Shown here in pieces: positions 1-10,400 of a stretch of DNA of 64,000 nucleotides. Source of the stretch: Amphibalanus amphitrite (Eukaryota > Arthropoda > Thecostraca > Balanomorpha > Balanidae). Numbering within the stretch: the stretch's first letter is position 1; every line of letters starts with the position of its first letter. Where the stretch lies: assembly GCF_019059575.1 (NCBI RefSeq), contig NW_024881506.1, positions 1,240,001-1,304,000 on the forward strand. The letters run 5' to 3'. The translations under genes were made by a program, and so were the position numbers. A model generated the notes under the pieces. That model did no database searches. It saw nothing but the letters and a program-made list of their open reading frames with translations, and was not told the origin of the DNA.

Positions 1-1700
1 GGAACCATTAAGGGCCCACTAGTTTGTGGTGGACTACGACTCATTGAGATCTACTCACTGATATAGGGCTCCGATGCTTGGAATGTGAGATTTAAAAACA
101 CTAATACAGGCCAAAATGGCTAATTAATTTTTTAAACATAAGTCAGAAGGGCCCACTTTCGTTATATATTAGGTCCCTCCCAGGTCCCCCCCAGGAAATG
201 GAATTAATGGGGCCCGGGGGGGACGGTCCCCCCCGGTCCCCCCGGTTTCTCCGGCCCTGGCGGTGGCTTCAGGATACCGGCTGGTCCACTGGTGACCAAG
301 GACTATATTTGGGTCGGCGGCCGGGCCAGACGCGTGGGTAAGCGCGCCTCCGAATGACAGCGGGGCTCGAACGTGTGTTCTCTTTACCAGGATATGAGAG
401 AAGGGAATCGGTCCCACATACCAAACCAAATAACAACAATAGCCATGGAAAAATAGCGAAACCAAACCGACTTTGGAATATGAGGAAAATACCGACTTTT
501 TTAAATAAAATTATCAGCCTCTTTTACATAAAAGAGGAATGAGGATTCATGATACCAACAAACTACCAAATGCACCCGCCTTGAAATAACAAATACCAAG
601 TTGGCATCGGTTTGGTATCCGTTTACCAAAAGTTGGTATCTGATTGACATTTCTACCGCAGACCTCTTGCAGCCCACGATCAGACTGGTCGCCGACGATC
701 TCTACCAGTCCGCGACCGATGGGGAGGTTTTACGAACCGCTCCACAGTGATGCAGAAGGGGTTCAGGACTCAGGAGTGGCCAATAATGCCCAGGAGTCAG
801 TTTACAAAACAAAGTAAATCGCGATATGGCACACCATTAATCATATCGAAAACTGAGCTTTCTATTCGCCATTCAATGTTAAACACGATTACTTCATAAA
901 AAGGCTGAGATGTAATGTAGCAATGATTGTTCCGAAGTTGTCCAAAGCCTGCTGTCATTGTCCAACCAAATTCCGCTTTGGATTGGACATTGGACTGTGC
1001 ACAGATTCGGAATTCCGAGGATTCAAGTTGCAATTGACACCACTAGAGTCTGTGCGAGGGCAGAACTTTTTGCGATTGGTCTAAGATATCTATCATTTGC
1101 ATTTCAATCTGGAAAACTTCCATTGTTCCTGCAAATGTTCGCCATTCTACCATCGAGAAATATTACATAGTAAAAGTCCCGGGATTTTCAGTGGGCACCT
1201 TATACTCAACCCTGCCTAGTACGGCTGTGCCCCATGGCAAAGCTGCACTCCTTCACCCGCTGCAGGAGTTCAACAGTGGGCAGTGGGGGCAGTGGGAGTT
1301 CAACAGTGGGGGTGCCCCCCCCCCCAACCATTTGGAAAAATCCACACCCCTGATGTCTGATGAGTTGCCTTGCACAGTGGGTCACTCTTCTGACTCACTG
1401 TTTCCTCAGTGTAGCCTAAAAAACGAATTATAATCATTTGCCGGAGGAGATCAAAAATGAATTTTCAATACCTGATACGTGCATTTATTGGCGTACATGT
1501 GCCTCAGGGCTTGGAAACATTTCACGGTACGAGTACGTTCGTCTGCAACCCAACAGTTGCCTCCCTGGTGAGCCCACCGATTGTAGCGCCACCTTCATGA
1601 AACGTGTCTATCGCTGTAGCGACACCTCGTGGTTGGTCAAGCCATTATGCTGGAGGTCTGCATAGGCCGGCTGCTGGGTTACAACAAAGGTACTTACGTA
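1..1700. other. No gene recognised; unique-looking sequence
   Basis: I see no supported gene. The stretch holds a GC-rich segment (about 175-360), a few repeated 'ttggtat/ggtatc' words (about 590-650) and a short C-run (1314-1324). The longest open frames are under 100 codons and show no recognisable family motif or splice signals that join them. Confidence 0.5.
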
Positions 1701-1709
1701 TCGCTCATA

Positions 1710-1802
1710 GGCGGTCCCAGGGGGGGGGGCACGGGGGCCATGCCCCCCCCCTTTGGTGCTGAAAGGTGGGGCCATACTATCTTTTGGCCCCACCTTTTCA
1801 GA
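1710..1802. repeat. G-run/C-run plus hairpin, transposon-end-like
   Basis: A G-run (from about 1719) and a C-run (from about 1743) flank a short spacer and can pair. They are followed by an inverted repeat with arms at about 1759-1774 (CTGAAAGGTGGGGCCA) and 1785-1801. This G-run/spacer/C-run arrangement recurs near the ends of many elements in the window, so a transposon end is likely. The partner end was not found. Confidence 0.5.
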
Positions 1803-2235
1803 TCGAAAAAAGTCCTAGAAAACTTTTTGTATGTTTCATTTTCTCTCTTGCGCCATCAAAGGACGTAAATTTCACTCATGACTCATGAGTGGGCTCAGTT
1901 TCGCATTCTGTCAATTTGGCGGTCAGCGTCGCTGGCACCGGTTCACGAGTATGGCCGGATCTTATATGGAATATCAGCGTGGGTTTACTTGAGGCTCTCG
2001 TAGGCCCAGCAATGGCTGGCATGAGACCCTCTTCGCCAGTGGCGGGTGGGCCCTGCCAAATGAGCGTGGCTCTACGACACATAAGACCTCATGGGTTGGT
2101 GCTGTGCACCTCAGAAGCCCGGTGGTGACGCCGTATGCCGGCTTGGTTTCTTAAGGGTTAGCGTGGGACCTCCGGGGCCTGCATAGAGTTTGCATGAGCT
2201 AGTATGTAATCTCAGAGGCCTGTATGTAATGTGTA

Positions 2236-2345
2236 CACAGTGGCGGTCGCTGGGGGGGGGGGGGCATCATGGTAATGCCCCCCCCCCAAGGCACATATGT
2301 AATGGGGGCCATCATATCATTTGCACCCTCCCCCCCCCCTCAAGC
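2236..2345. repeat. G-run/C-run tract with GTGGCG(T/G) end motif
   Basis: Begins with 'agtggcggtcgctggggg', followed by a long G-run and then C-runs. The same type of start (GTGGCGTAGCCAGG plus a C- or G-run) is seen at 4305, and a related GCGTCGCCA plus G-run at 27588. This suggests the end of a dispersed element family whose body is the GGGCCC minisatellite that follows. Confidence 0.45.
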
Positions 2346-2439
2346 AACCATGGGCCCCCGTATGGGGTCCTGGCCCTGATTCGATCGTCACGAGGCTAAA
2401 AAGAAAAACACGTCCAGCCATTAATATAGCTCCCACACC

Positions 2440-2990
2440 GGTCTTTGGGCGTCCTACACTAACCTCTGAGGGAAGTTCAGTGGCGGTCAAGCGCCCACGT
2501 TGACCGCTAAGAGCCCACATCGACCTCTAAGGCCCCACATCTGGCCTATGAGGGCCCCTAACCGGCCTCAGGGGCCCCAACCGGCGTCTGAGGGTCTCAC
2601 ACTGGTCTCTAATGGCCTCGTTGCTGTCTCTAGTGTCCCAAGACGAACATTTAGGTGCCAATGAGGGCCCCGCACTGGCTGCTGAAGACCCGTTGCCGGC
2701 CTCTAAGGGCCTGCATTGGCCTATGAGGAGGGCCCATCTTGGCCTTTGAGGGCCCTCTGCTGGCCTCTGGGGTCCAACGACGGCTCATGCCGGTCTTTTA
2801 GGGCCCCACGCTAACCTCTGAGGGCCCCATGTTGGCTTGTAATGAGTAAGGACCCACATTAGCCTCTGAGAGCCCATCTCGGTCTCTGATGGTCTCAAAC
2901 TACTAGCTTTTGCAGTTTACAGGCCCTGTACTGGTCTCTGAGGGCCCTAAACTGGCCTCTAAGTGAAAACATACATGGGCGGGCTTCTGA
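2440..2990. repeat. GAGGGCCC-type minisatellite, degenerate
   Basis: Some 20 imperfect units of roughly 25-35 bp share the core 'ctctgagggccccacactgg'. Typical words are 'gcctctgagggcc' and 'ggcctctaagggcc'. Units vary in length and sequence, so the array is old. The same unit type recurs at 4490-4610, 5100-5860, 14010-14345 and 28030-28660, inside different host sequences. No coding role is supported. Confidence 0.8.
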
Positions 2991-3745
2991 AGATCACAGA
3001 GCTCACGCAGACTCCTGCACAGCCTTACGTTGGTCTTAATCGAGATTACTTTACGTCCTGATGGTCCCGCGCAGATTTCCTCATATTTCGACATCGGGAC
3101 CCCAGGAGCCGGTGTGTGGGGCTGGCAGGGACTGATAAAGTCCTTAGGGCTCAGCTCCCGTCTTTTTAGCAGTAGGACTATAGGACAAGTTGAGTGAGCC
3201 CCAATAGAGCCGTTGCGAAGCCCCCCCCCCCCACGAGTCGCGCGCGGCCCTCAGATGCCAATTTTGAAAACCAGGAACCTGTGGGGCCGGGGGTCTCCAG
3301 ACGTCGGTGTGCCTACTTTCTCCCGCCGCCACACAACTATATGGGTAAATGTCATGGTTTGAAAATGCTCTCTGGGTTTCACATGCTTGTTCAAAGCAAG
3401 AGGTATCCGTACTTTTCCGAATTGTTTTATAGTGGTAAGGTCATGAATCCGCGTGCCCGACCTTCCAGTATATGCTACACCGATCCGTCGCCATGGTGCA
3501 GTGGCCCGACCGGTGGCAACACCGTGGGACGGGAAATGGAACTGGTGATTTAGTCTTAAATTGAGCTTAAAGATTTCACGCAAGAATGAGGTGGATGAAG
3601 CATAAGTAATGCCAACTTTTTCGGCGCCTCGTGGACGTAAAAAATTAGCCGATCACCCCCCCCCCCTCCGGTGACGGATAAATGTTAGGTCCCACGAGCG
3701 TGACTTTGCCCCCCCCCCTTTTGCTAGCGGCTGCGACCGCCAGTG
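2991..3745. other. No gene recognised; short C-runs
   Basis: Contains C-runs near 3221, 3655 and 3709 that look like the poly-C halves of element ends seen elsewhere. Open frames on both strands (up to 119 codons) overlap each other and show no family motif. I assign no gene. Confidence 0.45.
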
Positions 3746-3821
3746 GTATCGCTAAGTACGTAGAACAAAATTACGTATCGCAAATGTTCGTACTTACAGT
3801 ATAAAGTACGTACCTATGGAC
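3746..3821. repeat. GTACGT-type satellite, left part
   Basis: Degenerate tandem words 'aagtacgta', 'tatcgcaaa' and 'acagtataaagtacgta'. The array stops at 3821, where a hAT-like element begins, and resumes at 6191. The array was therefore continuous before that insertion. Confidence 0.75.
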
Positions 3822-4304
3822 CAGGGGTGTCGATTTTTCAAAATGGTTGGGGGTGCTCAACCCCTGCACCGGGTGAAAGATTGCAGCTTTGCCATGGGGC
3901 ACAACCGTACAAGGCAGGGCTGGTTATCCCCATAAGGTACTGATAATGCCGGGATTTCCACTAACATTTCCCAAGGGCAGAACGTTCTTCTTGAAAATCA
4001 TTCTGCTCGTCCTAGTATTTGGCTACCTTATTAGGTTACCTTCCTACATAAACATCTTTCCGAAAAAAAAATCGTATATTTGCCGGCAGCATGGCAGCAG
4101 CCCTGACACCTCTGTAATAAGGTGACAGAAACCAATGACGGCGATTAGCACCGGTGCAGCAGCCGCTGCGGTCCGCAGGGGCGGACATTGCGCGGAGGCA
4201 ACGGTGGCCTACGAGGCTCTGGCGGTAATCAGACGATCCCAATAATGATCGCTGAAAAATGACAGGTGATCGCATTTGGATATTTACGGGTTTACGATTT
4301 TCCT

Positions 4305-4360
4305 CAGTGGCGTAGCCAGGTGGGCCGTGAGGCACGTGCCCCCCCCCCCCATCAGGTTCG
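4305..4360 (+). repeat. CAGTGGCGTAGCCAGG end motif with C-run
   Basis: Inside the hAT-like element the sequence 'cagtggcgtagccagg' is followed by a C-run. It resembles the start at 2236 and may be the end of a second element nested in the first, with the minisatellite as its body. The opposite end was not located. Confidence 0.4.
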
Positions 4361-4489
4361 GGCTCAGGGTCCCCTCGGGTTATTCGGGCTTGAGGGGCCC
4401 TGAGGCGCCATTGGCCGCTAAGAGTCAATGTTGGCCATATTTGGACAAAGAAGGATCCACGGGGCTCGTAAAAAACCATCATGGGCCCA

Positions 4490-4612
4490 CAAGTACCAAC
4501 ACTAAGATCTCCATAAGGGCCCCAAGCCAGTCTCTGAGGGCCCTTTGGCGGCCTCTGAGAACCCCTTACCGGCTTCGGAGGGCCACATGTCGGACTCTGG
4601 GGGTCTTAACCA
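4490..4612. repeat. GAGGGCCC minisatellite, short block
   Basis: Four to five degenerate units ('ctctgagggccctttggcgg' type) lie inside the hAT-like element, upstream of a different short-unit repeat. Confidence 0.7.
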
Positions 4613-4624
4613 GCTTATTCCCAG

Positions 4625-5095
4625 CCAGCTAATTTGGTCTTGGCCGTAGCTGGTTTTACTCTGGCTAGCTCCGGCATTTGCTCCGGCTTAAGTACGGGCA
4701 AGGTCTGGGGCTCTACTGGAGCTGACACACGATACCGGAGCTCGCCCGCATCACAGCCGGACTTATGCCGCATCAGCCGCGCCGTACCTCCACCGTACTT
4801 CAGCCACAGTAAGCCAGAGCAGCTATGGGGTGCAGCCGGACCTGGTCGTAGGGAGCCGGACTTGAGCCATGGCAGGGAGCCTGACTTGAGCCAGACTTGG
4901 CGGTCCGGAACCATACCAACCCGGGAGCGCTACAGCAAATACTGGCTAGCCGGAATAGAGTCGTATCGACCCAAACCCCGGATTTGACGGCGTTCCGTTT
5001 ATACCGGCCCAAGTCTGGCATGTCGCAGTTGCCGGGGCAAAACGGACTTGCGCCGAACCAAATTGCTGGCTGGGTAAGGGTGCCAGCTCTAGGAG
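4625..5095. repeat. Degenerate AGCCGGACTT short-unit repeat
   Basis: Words such as 'agccggacttgagcc', 'agctccggcttaag' and 'gagccggacttgagcc' recur at irregular spacing. The resulting open frames on both strands (99-129 codons) are low-complexity by-products and are not annotated as genes. Confidence 0.5.
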
Positions 5096-5099
5096 CTCC

Positions 5100-5860
5100 G
5101 CACCCGCCTGTAATGGCCCCACATCCATTTCTCTGAGGGCCCCTATAACGGCGACTGTGAGGGCCCTCACCGACGCCCCTGAGCGCCACACCGGCGTCTC
5201 TGAGGCCCTACACCAATGCCTTTAGAACCCCTACATGGGCGGTTCTGAGGGCCCTCGTCAGGTACCAGCGACCCTGACGGTCCCACACAAGTGGCTCGGA
5301 GGGTCCCAGCGGCGTCTGAGAGCACCATGCCGGTCTCTGAGAACCCCACAAGGCTCCTGAAGGCACCGGTGACCTCTTGATATCTTCTTGTCGGCCTATG
5401 AAGGGTCCGTTCCGTAACAGAAGTTCTGAGGGCCACACGCGCGCCTGTGATGGCCCTAAACCAGTGTCTCTGAGAGCCCCCACAACGGCGCCTGTGAGGG
5501 CCATCACCGGCAACTGTGAAGCCCCTACACCGGCGCCTCGGAGGGCCATACATTGCCATATCTGAGGGCCCCGCACTAGTGCCTCTTAAGGCCCTATATC
5601 GGTGGCTCTGAGGGCCCAACACCGTCGCTTCTGAGGGCCCCACAAGTGCACATGACGGCCACCCACCGGTGACATTTGAAGGCCCCACACCGGCGACTCT
5701 GAGGGCCCCATCGGCGTCCGAGTCCATGCCGGTCTCTAAAGACAACCCCACAGGGTTTCTGAAGGTACCACCGGCCTCTGATGGCCTTTGCCGGCCTCTG
5801 AGGGCCCGTCGCCGGTCTCTGGAGCCCCCTGCCGGCTTGTAAAGGGTACGCGTTATCAGC
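5100..5860. repeat. GAGGGCCC minisatellite, main block
   Basis: About 25 degenerate units of roughly 28-33 bp with core 'ctctgagggccc(c)acaccggcg'. The reverse strand has an accidental 194-codon open frame made only of translated units. This is the longest block of this minisatellite in the window. Confidence 0.85.
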
Positions 5861-6190
5861 TCTAAGGATCAGACACTCGTGTACGACGGACCCACACCAG
5901 TGTCTTTGCAACTGAACGTCTTTTTTTCGCCCTTCTTCTTAAGACTAACTTTTCTTTTCTTTACATATTATTTCATGCATTGTAAATTGCGTAATTGTTT
6001 TATTTTTAGTAGTGAAAGACTGCGGAACGAATTATTTTCCTCAAGCAGAGTTAGTGGGAGTTATTGAGGGACAAAATGATTGGGGTTGCTAACTGGAACA
6101 TTTGGGGGTGCCCGGAAAACCATTGGGGGTGCTCATTTGAGCATTGGGGGTGCTGCAGCACCCCCAAAAGTATACAAATCGACACCCATG

Positions 6191-6830
6191 CTATGGACAA
6201 AAGTAAAGTAAGCTATATGACCTTTACATCAAGGACAAAAGTGCGTATCGTTACAGTACGTACAGTATAAACTATAAAGTACGTATGAAAAAGTACCTAC
6301 GTCAAGGACAAAAGCACGCATTGCAGAAGTACGGCTCTCGCGCGTTTAAGCGGTAGGTTTTGCCTTTTTACATTTCCGGTTATATCTGAAAAACTAATCG
6401 ATATACGAGGAAGCCATTTAAGAGGATCATGGCAGGCATGTGTACCCATAAATCGATAGCATGTTCAACCCTTAAAGGCTTAAGACGAAGAAGATATAGC
6501 CGTAATCTTGGTAAATTTCATAGGGGCAAAACCTACCGCTAAAACCCGCGAGACCTACGTACAATATAAAGTATGTATGGACAAAAGTACGCCAAGGACG
6601 AAAATACGTATCGCAAAAGTACGTGAATTATAAATTACGTATGAAGACGTCAAGGATAGAAGTACGTCAAGGATAACAGTACGTCAAGGACAAAAGTACG
6701 CATCGCAAAGATACGTACGGTATAAAGTAAGTGTGGACAAAAGTACGTCATGGAAAAAAGTGCGTATCGCAAGTGCACATATACGGTATAAAGTATGCAA
6801 ATTGCACGTGTCACAAGTGTATCCTATGTT
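6191..6830. repeat. GTACGT-type satellite, right part
   Basis: Repeated words 'ggacaaaagtacgtatcgc', 'aaagtacgtatgaaaaagta' and 'cagtataaagtacgta' recur with drift. This is the continuation of 3746-3821. A 216-bp inverted-repeat element (6337-6552) sits inside it, so the array took at least two insertions. Confidence 0.8.
6337..6552. mobile_element. Small inverted-repeat element (MITE) in the satellite
   Basis: Left end CTCGCGCGTTTAAGCGGTAG continues into GTTTTGCC. The right end, read in reverse, is CTCGCGGGTTTTAGCGGTAG followed by GTTTTGCC, so the inverted repeats run about 28 bp with two differences. No coding capacity. Flanks are GTACGT satellite on both sides. The target duplication is not clear. 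Confidence 0.65.
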
Positions 6831-7891
6831 TTGTCTATAGTGCGCTAAGTTTTGTAATAGCACATTCCCTGATTATTTACTAATAAATGCTGACGGCTGA
6901 GTTATCTATTTGTATTAGCACTTTGGCTTGTTTATCTTGGCTTTAGGGCCCGTCGACTGCGGAGGTAATTTTGCGCCCATCTAATTACGGAGCGAACGAA
7001 GCGAGCGTAGTCTTTCCTTAGATTAAAGGTAGTGTGCCACCTTTGAAAGATTTCCCATTTTATTTTTCCTAGGATAAGAAGCTTCTGTTTTTACCTAATA
7101 TAGCAAAAAACATCAAAAATGGGCCTGGAATAGTGCCTTTTTCGCCTAAAAGTTTATCGGTTTTTCGATATGTATAACAACTGTAGTGGGCTGAGCTGCA
7201 AACAGGCGTCGGCAACAATCGCGAATGCGGCGCACATGTGACAATAATGAATAAGCAAAGGGGATTATAGAGTTACGACGTACGGGAATGAGTTATCAGC
7301 TGTCTAATCGTAGACAACACAATGTCGAGCCTTTAACTGTAAGCCTGTATTGGTATTGTTTCTTTTATTTGGCTGTCGAACATTATTTATGGTTTGAAAT
7401 ATGATTTTATGTAAAATAATTGATATGAAAAAGCCGTCTCTAAAGTTATGACCCCATTTCACCACACGCAAGTGGCAGAAATGACAATGATCAGCTGACG
7501 CATTTTTCTTGGCCGAAGTCAGAGCGCGCGGCCCGACGCACCACCACCGCACCACAAAGTATGAGCAGAAGCCGCGCCCAAAGCCAGGGCCCCGGTCAGG
7601 GGGGGTTAATCGCCATAGGGACACACGTACAAGGAAATTGCTACCAAATGCTGCCAATGTGACGTCACTGGGATGCTCGAAAGCTGATTGGTCGCTGAGA
7701 TTCGAGTAATGTAGTCAATTCTGGCGCACCGGCGCAGTGTTTTCCGACCGTTGCGTGTTATTACTTTGGTTGCTATGCAAAGTTTTAATATGTTTGTTTA
7801 ATAACATAAACACATTTTCATGTGTTTGAAGGTCGCAAAAGCTTAACATAAGTGGCAACCACACTTTGTATTACGTTTCGTCTCATATATC
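6831..7891. other. No gene recognised; includes a MITE end fragment at 7023-7115
   Basis: Positions 7023-7115 (TTAAAGGTAGTGTGCCACC onward) match 49404-49500 closely, so this is one end of a dispersed TTAA-flanked repeat. The rest shows nothing I can name. It lies upstream of a weak gene model starting at 7892. Confidence 0.5.
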
Positions 7892-9493
7892 ATGAAGAAC
7901 AACCAAGTATTTGAAGGTGGGAACATCCTGAGGAACCTCAACCAAGGTATTCATTTTGCAACGGATCTTAACATAATCTGGCGTTTTTTAAAGTTTCCAT
8001 TTTTGCAATTAAGCTGGTAGGTAATAATTTTTCAGTGCTCGCAGTGCGCATAAGTACCTTGACCTAACATGATACACTCAACAAATAAAATGTTTAGAGA
8101 AAGCACGCAATGTAAACAAACTAGTGCTACAATGGCAAATTGAAATATAAATGAGCTCTTTAGGTACTTTTTATCATTAAAATTTAAATTGTATATAGTA
8201 TGGTCACATACTGTGGGCTGGGTTCATCTCAGTCACGTTGCAATGTTATCAGAGCTGTAAAAATGAAAACAAATGTTTTTGCATGGTATTATTGTTTATT
8301 TTCAAATTGGTCACTAAAGTTATTTCATGGGTAGGTGCTTACTGCTTAATCTTATTCAAATTTATTTATTAGTTGCTTGTACTGTCAGCATGATGTTAGC
8401 CAAATTTGTTTGTGTTGAGAGTTTTCTGTTTACAGGAAAGCTGAGGCGAGGGCGTTGGGCAAACTAGACTTTTGGAATCAAAATATGGAGGCATCAATAA
8501 TTTGATTCTGGTGGGAGGAGCCATGACCAAATATGGGCATGGAATCAATTTTTTGATTCATTTGGGTACACTTTTGACTTCAAATGTATCGTTACGGTTG
8601 AAAAAAGGCCCATGACGGTGAGATTTTTCTTTAAAAAGGTAGAAAAATGTGGTAGGTTTCCAAAAAGTGTTACCTCAAAACTAAGAAATTGTCTCTTTGG
8701 CCTTGTGAATGGGAAAAAGACAGAGCCACTGTCCATCACGTAAAAGCTGTTTTGAGGAAATCACACTGTATGTTATTTTTGTGTCATGAATCGCATACTA
8801 AACAATCAGTATTTGTGTAGAATGGCTAAATGAAATTTTAAAACCCCTAATTATCATTGTTATAGTGCTTTTATATTTATTATATGGTTTTTACCTGTTG
8901 CTTCAGTTTTTGTATTTTTGACATTTAAAAATTGTGAATTGTTATCAAATGTAGTGAAGGTTAAGTACAACAATGCTATAGGTATCTGTTGTGGTGCTGA
9001 GGATACCACTAAATGAGAATAATAGCAAGATAAATGAAGTATTCCTGCAAGTCATTGCTGCCTATCTCTTAACATTACCTGTGAATCAAAATAATGATTA
9101 GCCAGCTGATGGGTAATCAATATTATGATTATCTGTTTAAAGTGAATCAATTCCTTGATTGCCTTTCACTACCTATAGAATTCAAATTGTTATGATAGGA
9201 GCAATATTATTTTGCTTAGGAGATAGTTCCAGCATTTCTGTTCAAGATCAGGCATGCTCCTTCTTGAAACACTCTCTTATTTTTATGTGATTGGTAAGTT
9301 AGAAACGGTCTGCATTTATGCCCAAATATGGTCATAAGGAATCAATCTTTTGATGCCTCCATATTTTGATTCCAAAGGTCTAGTTTGCCCAACTGGAGTA
9401 GGTCCCTGAGGAGGACCATGCAAAGGAGGTCAAGGAGATTCTGGGGGCAACCTGCGAGCAACCTCTAGACCAGCCAGCAGGGACCTCTGACAA
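7892..9493 (+). pseudogene. Weak two-exon gene model, second exon split by a transposon
   Basis: I do not recognise the product. Exon 1 (7892-7946) opens with ATG and encodes MKNNQVFEGG then NILRNLNQ before a CAAG|GTATTC donor. Exon 2 starts at 8436 after a TTTCTGTTTACAG acceptor and ends at 9493 before a CAA|GTAAGT donor. A 940-bp element (8454-9393) sits inside it. With the element removed, the splice phase set by exon 1 reads GKLRRGLE, a TAG, then VPEEDHAKEVKEILGATCEQ and PLDQPAGTSDK. The downstream part looks coding (acidic/basic helix). The in-frame TAG and the insertion make this copy non-functional as read. It may instead be chance splice-like signals. No downstream exon was found. Confidence 0.25.
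8454..9393. mobile_element. 940-bp element with ~44-bp near-perfect inverted ends
   Basis: Begins GTTGGGCAAACTAGAC. Read from the other end it begins GTTGGGCAAACTAGACC, and the match continues through 'GGAATCAAAATATGGAGG' for about 44 bp with one mismatch. Further GAATCAA/TTGATTC words cluster just inside both ends and in the middle (about 9085-9160), as expected for transposase-binding repeats. There is no transposase-like frame. No clear target duplication is visible (flanks GGGC and TGGAG). The superfamily is not assigned. Confidence 0.75.
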
Positions 9494-9599
9494 GTAAGTC
9501 TAATGGTTTATGTTTTCACTCACATTAAAAGTGCTCACAAATATCCATCAGTGTTAGAAATCCTGGCCCGTCTTGAGCGACACCATTTTAATTCCCATT

Positions 9600-10400
9600 G
9601 GTAAAATGCATCAAAACATTCTTTTTGCCATGAGTAATGGTAACTTTTTGTCGGCATAAGGCCGCCACTTTTTGAAGGTATGGCTAAGTTCTAAAAATCC
9701 GGTTCTCCTTATCTGGGCCATTAACTCCATACGGTCCAGGAAAGCTGGCACACTACCTTTAACGGAAATTTCTGAGTATGAGCGGCCGGCCGTGCGGACG
9801 CTTTTGCGAGGCTTATATCTCAGCAACCACTTGACCGATTTACACGGGGTAATTTTTGTAGGGTAGCTTCATTCCTTCTACCAAGTATTGGACTATTCCC
9901 GATGCATTTGGGTGACCCCTTATGCACGTGCCACGTGCAAAACGAAGAGGTGTCAGTTTTGTAATTGTTGCAATATCTCGGTAACTACTTGGCCGATTGC
10001 GCTGAAAGTTGGCTTGTAGGTAGGCAACCACTAGGCACTGCATATCCATGTGCCAGAGTTGGGGTGCTGCTGCACGTGCGCACGTGCAGGGGTCGTTTCC
10101 AGATCTCGAGAATGGCTCGACCGATTGCGCTCAAATTTGGTACACAGTTAGGGACCGGTTAGTAGGGTGCCGTGCACAAGTCAGTTGGGACCCATTTTGC
10201 ACGTGCGCACGTTCAGGGTGCCGCTTCCAGATCTCGAGAACGGCTGGGCCGATTGTGCCCAAATTTGGCACATCGCTGGAGACCGGTTAGTAGGGTGCCG
10301 TGCACAAGTCAGTTGGAGGAACCCCCTCGCAATTTCGCACGTGCAAGGCCCACCCTCTCGCTCGCTCCGTTAGTCGCCCCAAAAGACGTTATACTGGTTT
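9600..10400 (+). repeat. CACGTG-rich dispersed repeat with 128-bp tandem units
   Basis: The part from about 9755 recurs in reverse at 27350-27583 plus 29261-29682. Within it, units of 128 bp (for example 'gtagggtgccgtgcacaagt' at 10164 and 10292) repeat in tandem and contain the palindromic word GCACGTGCGCACGTGC (10073-10088). Overlapping open frames of 65-80 codons are translations of these units, not genes. The superfamily is unknown. Confidence 0.75.

Larger units (their letters stand above)
3822..6190. mobile_element. hAT-like non-autonomous element with 8-bp target duplication
   Basis: The element starts CAGGGGTGTCGATTT and ends AAATCGACACCCATG, giving about 15-bp terminal inverted repeats with one mismatch. 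It is flanked on both sides by CTATGGAC (3814-3821 and 6191-6198), an exact 8-bp duplication. The duplication length and the CAGGGGTG-type end are hallmarks of the hAT superfamily. Subterminal GGGGGTGCT words occur near both ends (3848-3862 and 6085-6165). No transposase is visible. The interior is mostly GGGCCC and GAGCCGGACTT-type minisatellite, so this copy moved only with help from elsewhere. It interrupts the GTACGT satellite. Confidence 0.85.

Noticed and set aside
2440-2990. Possible CRISPR-like array
   Set aside because: Units are degenerate, without constant repeats alternating with unique spacers, and the context is eukaryotic.
5167-5911. Reverse-strand open frames of 105-194 codons
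   Set aside because: They read through GAGGGCCC minisatellite units; overlapping frames are open on both strands for the same reason.
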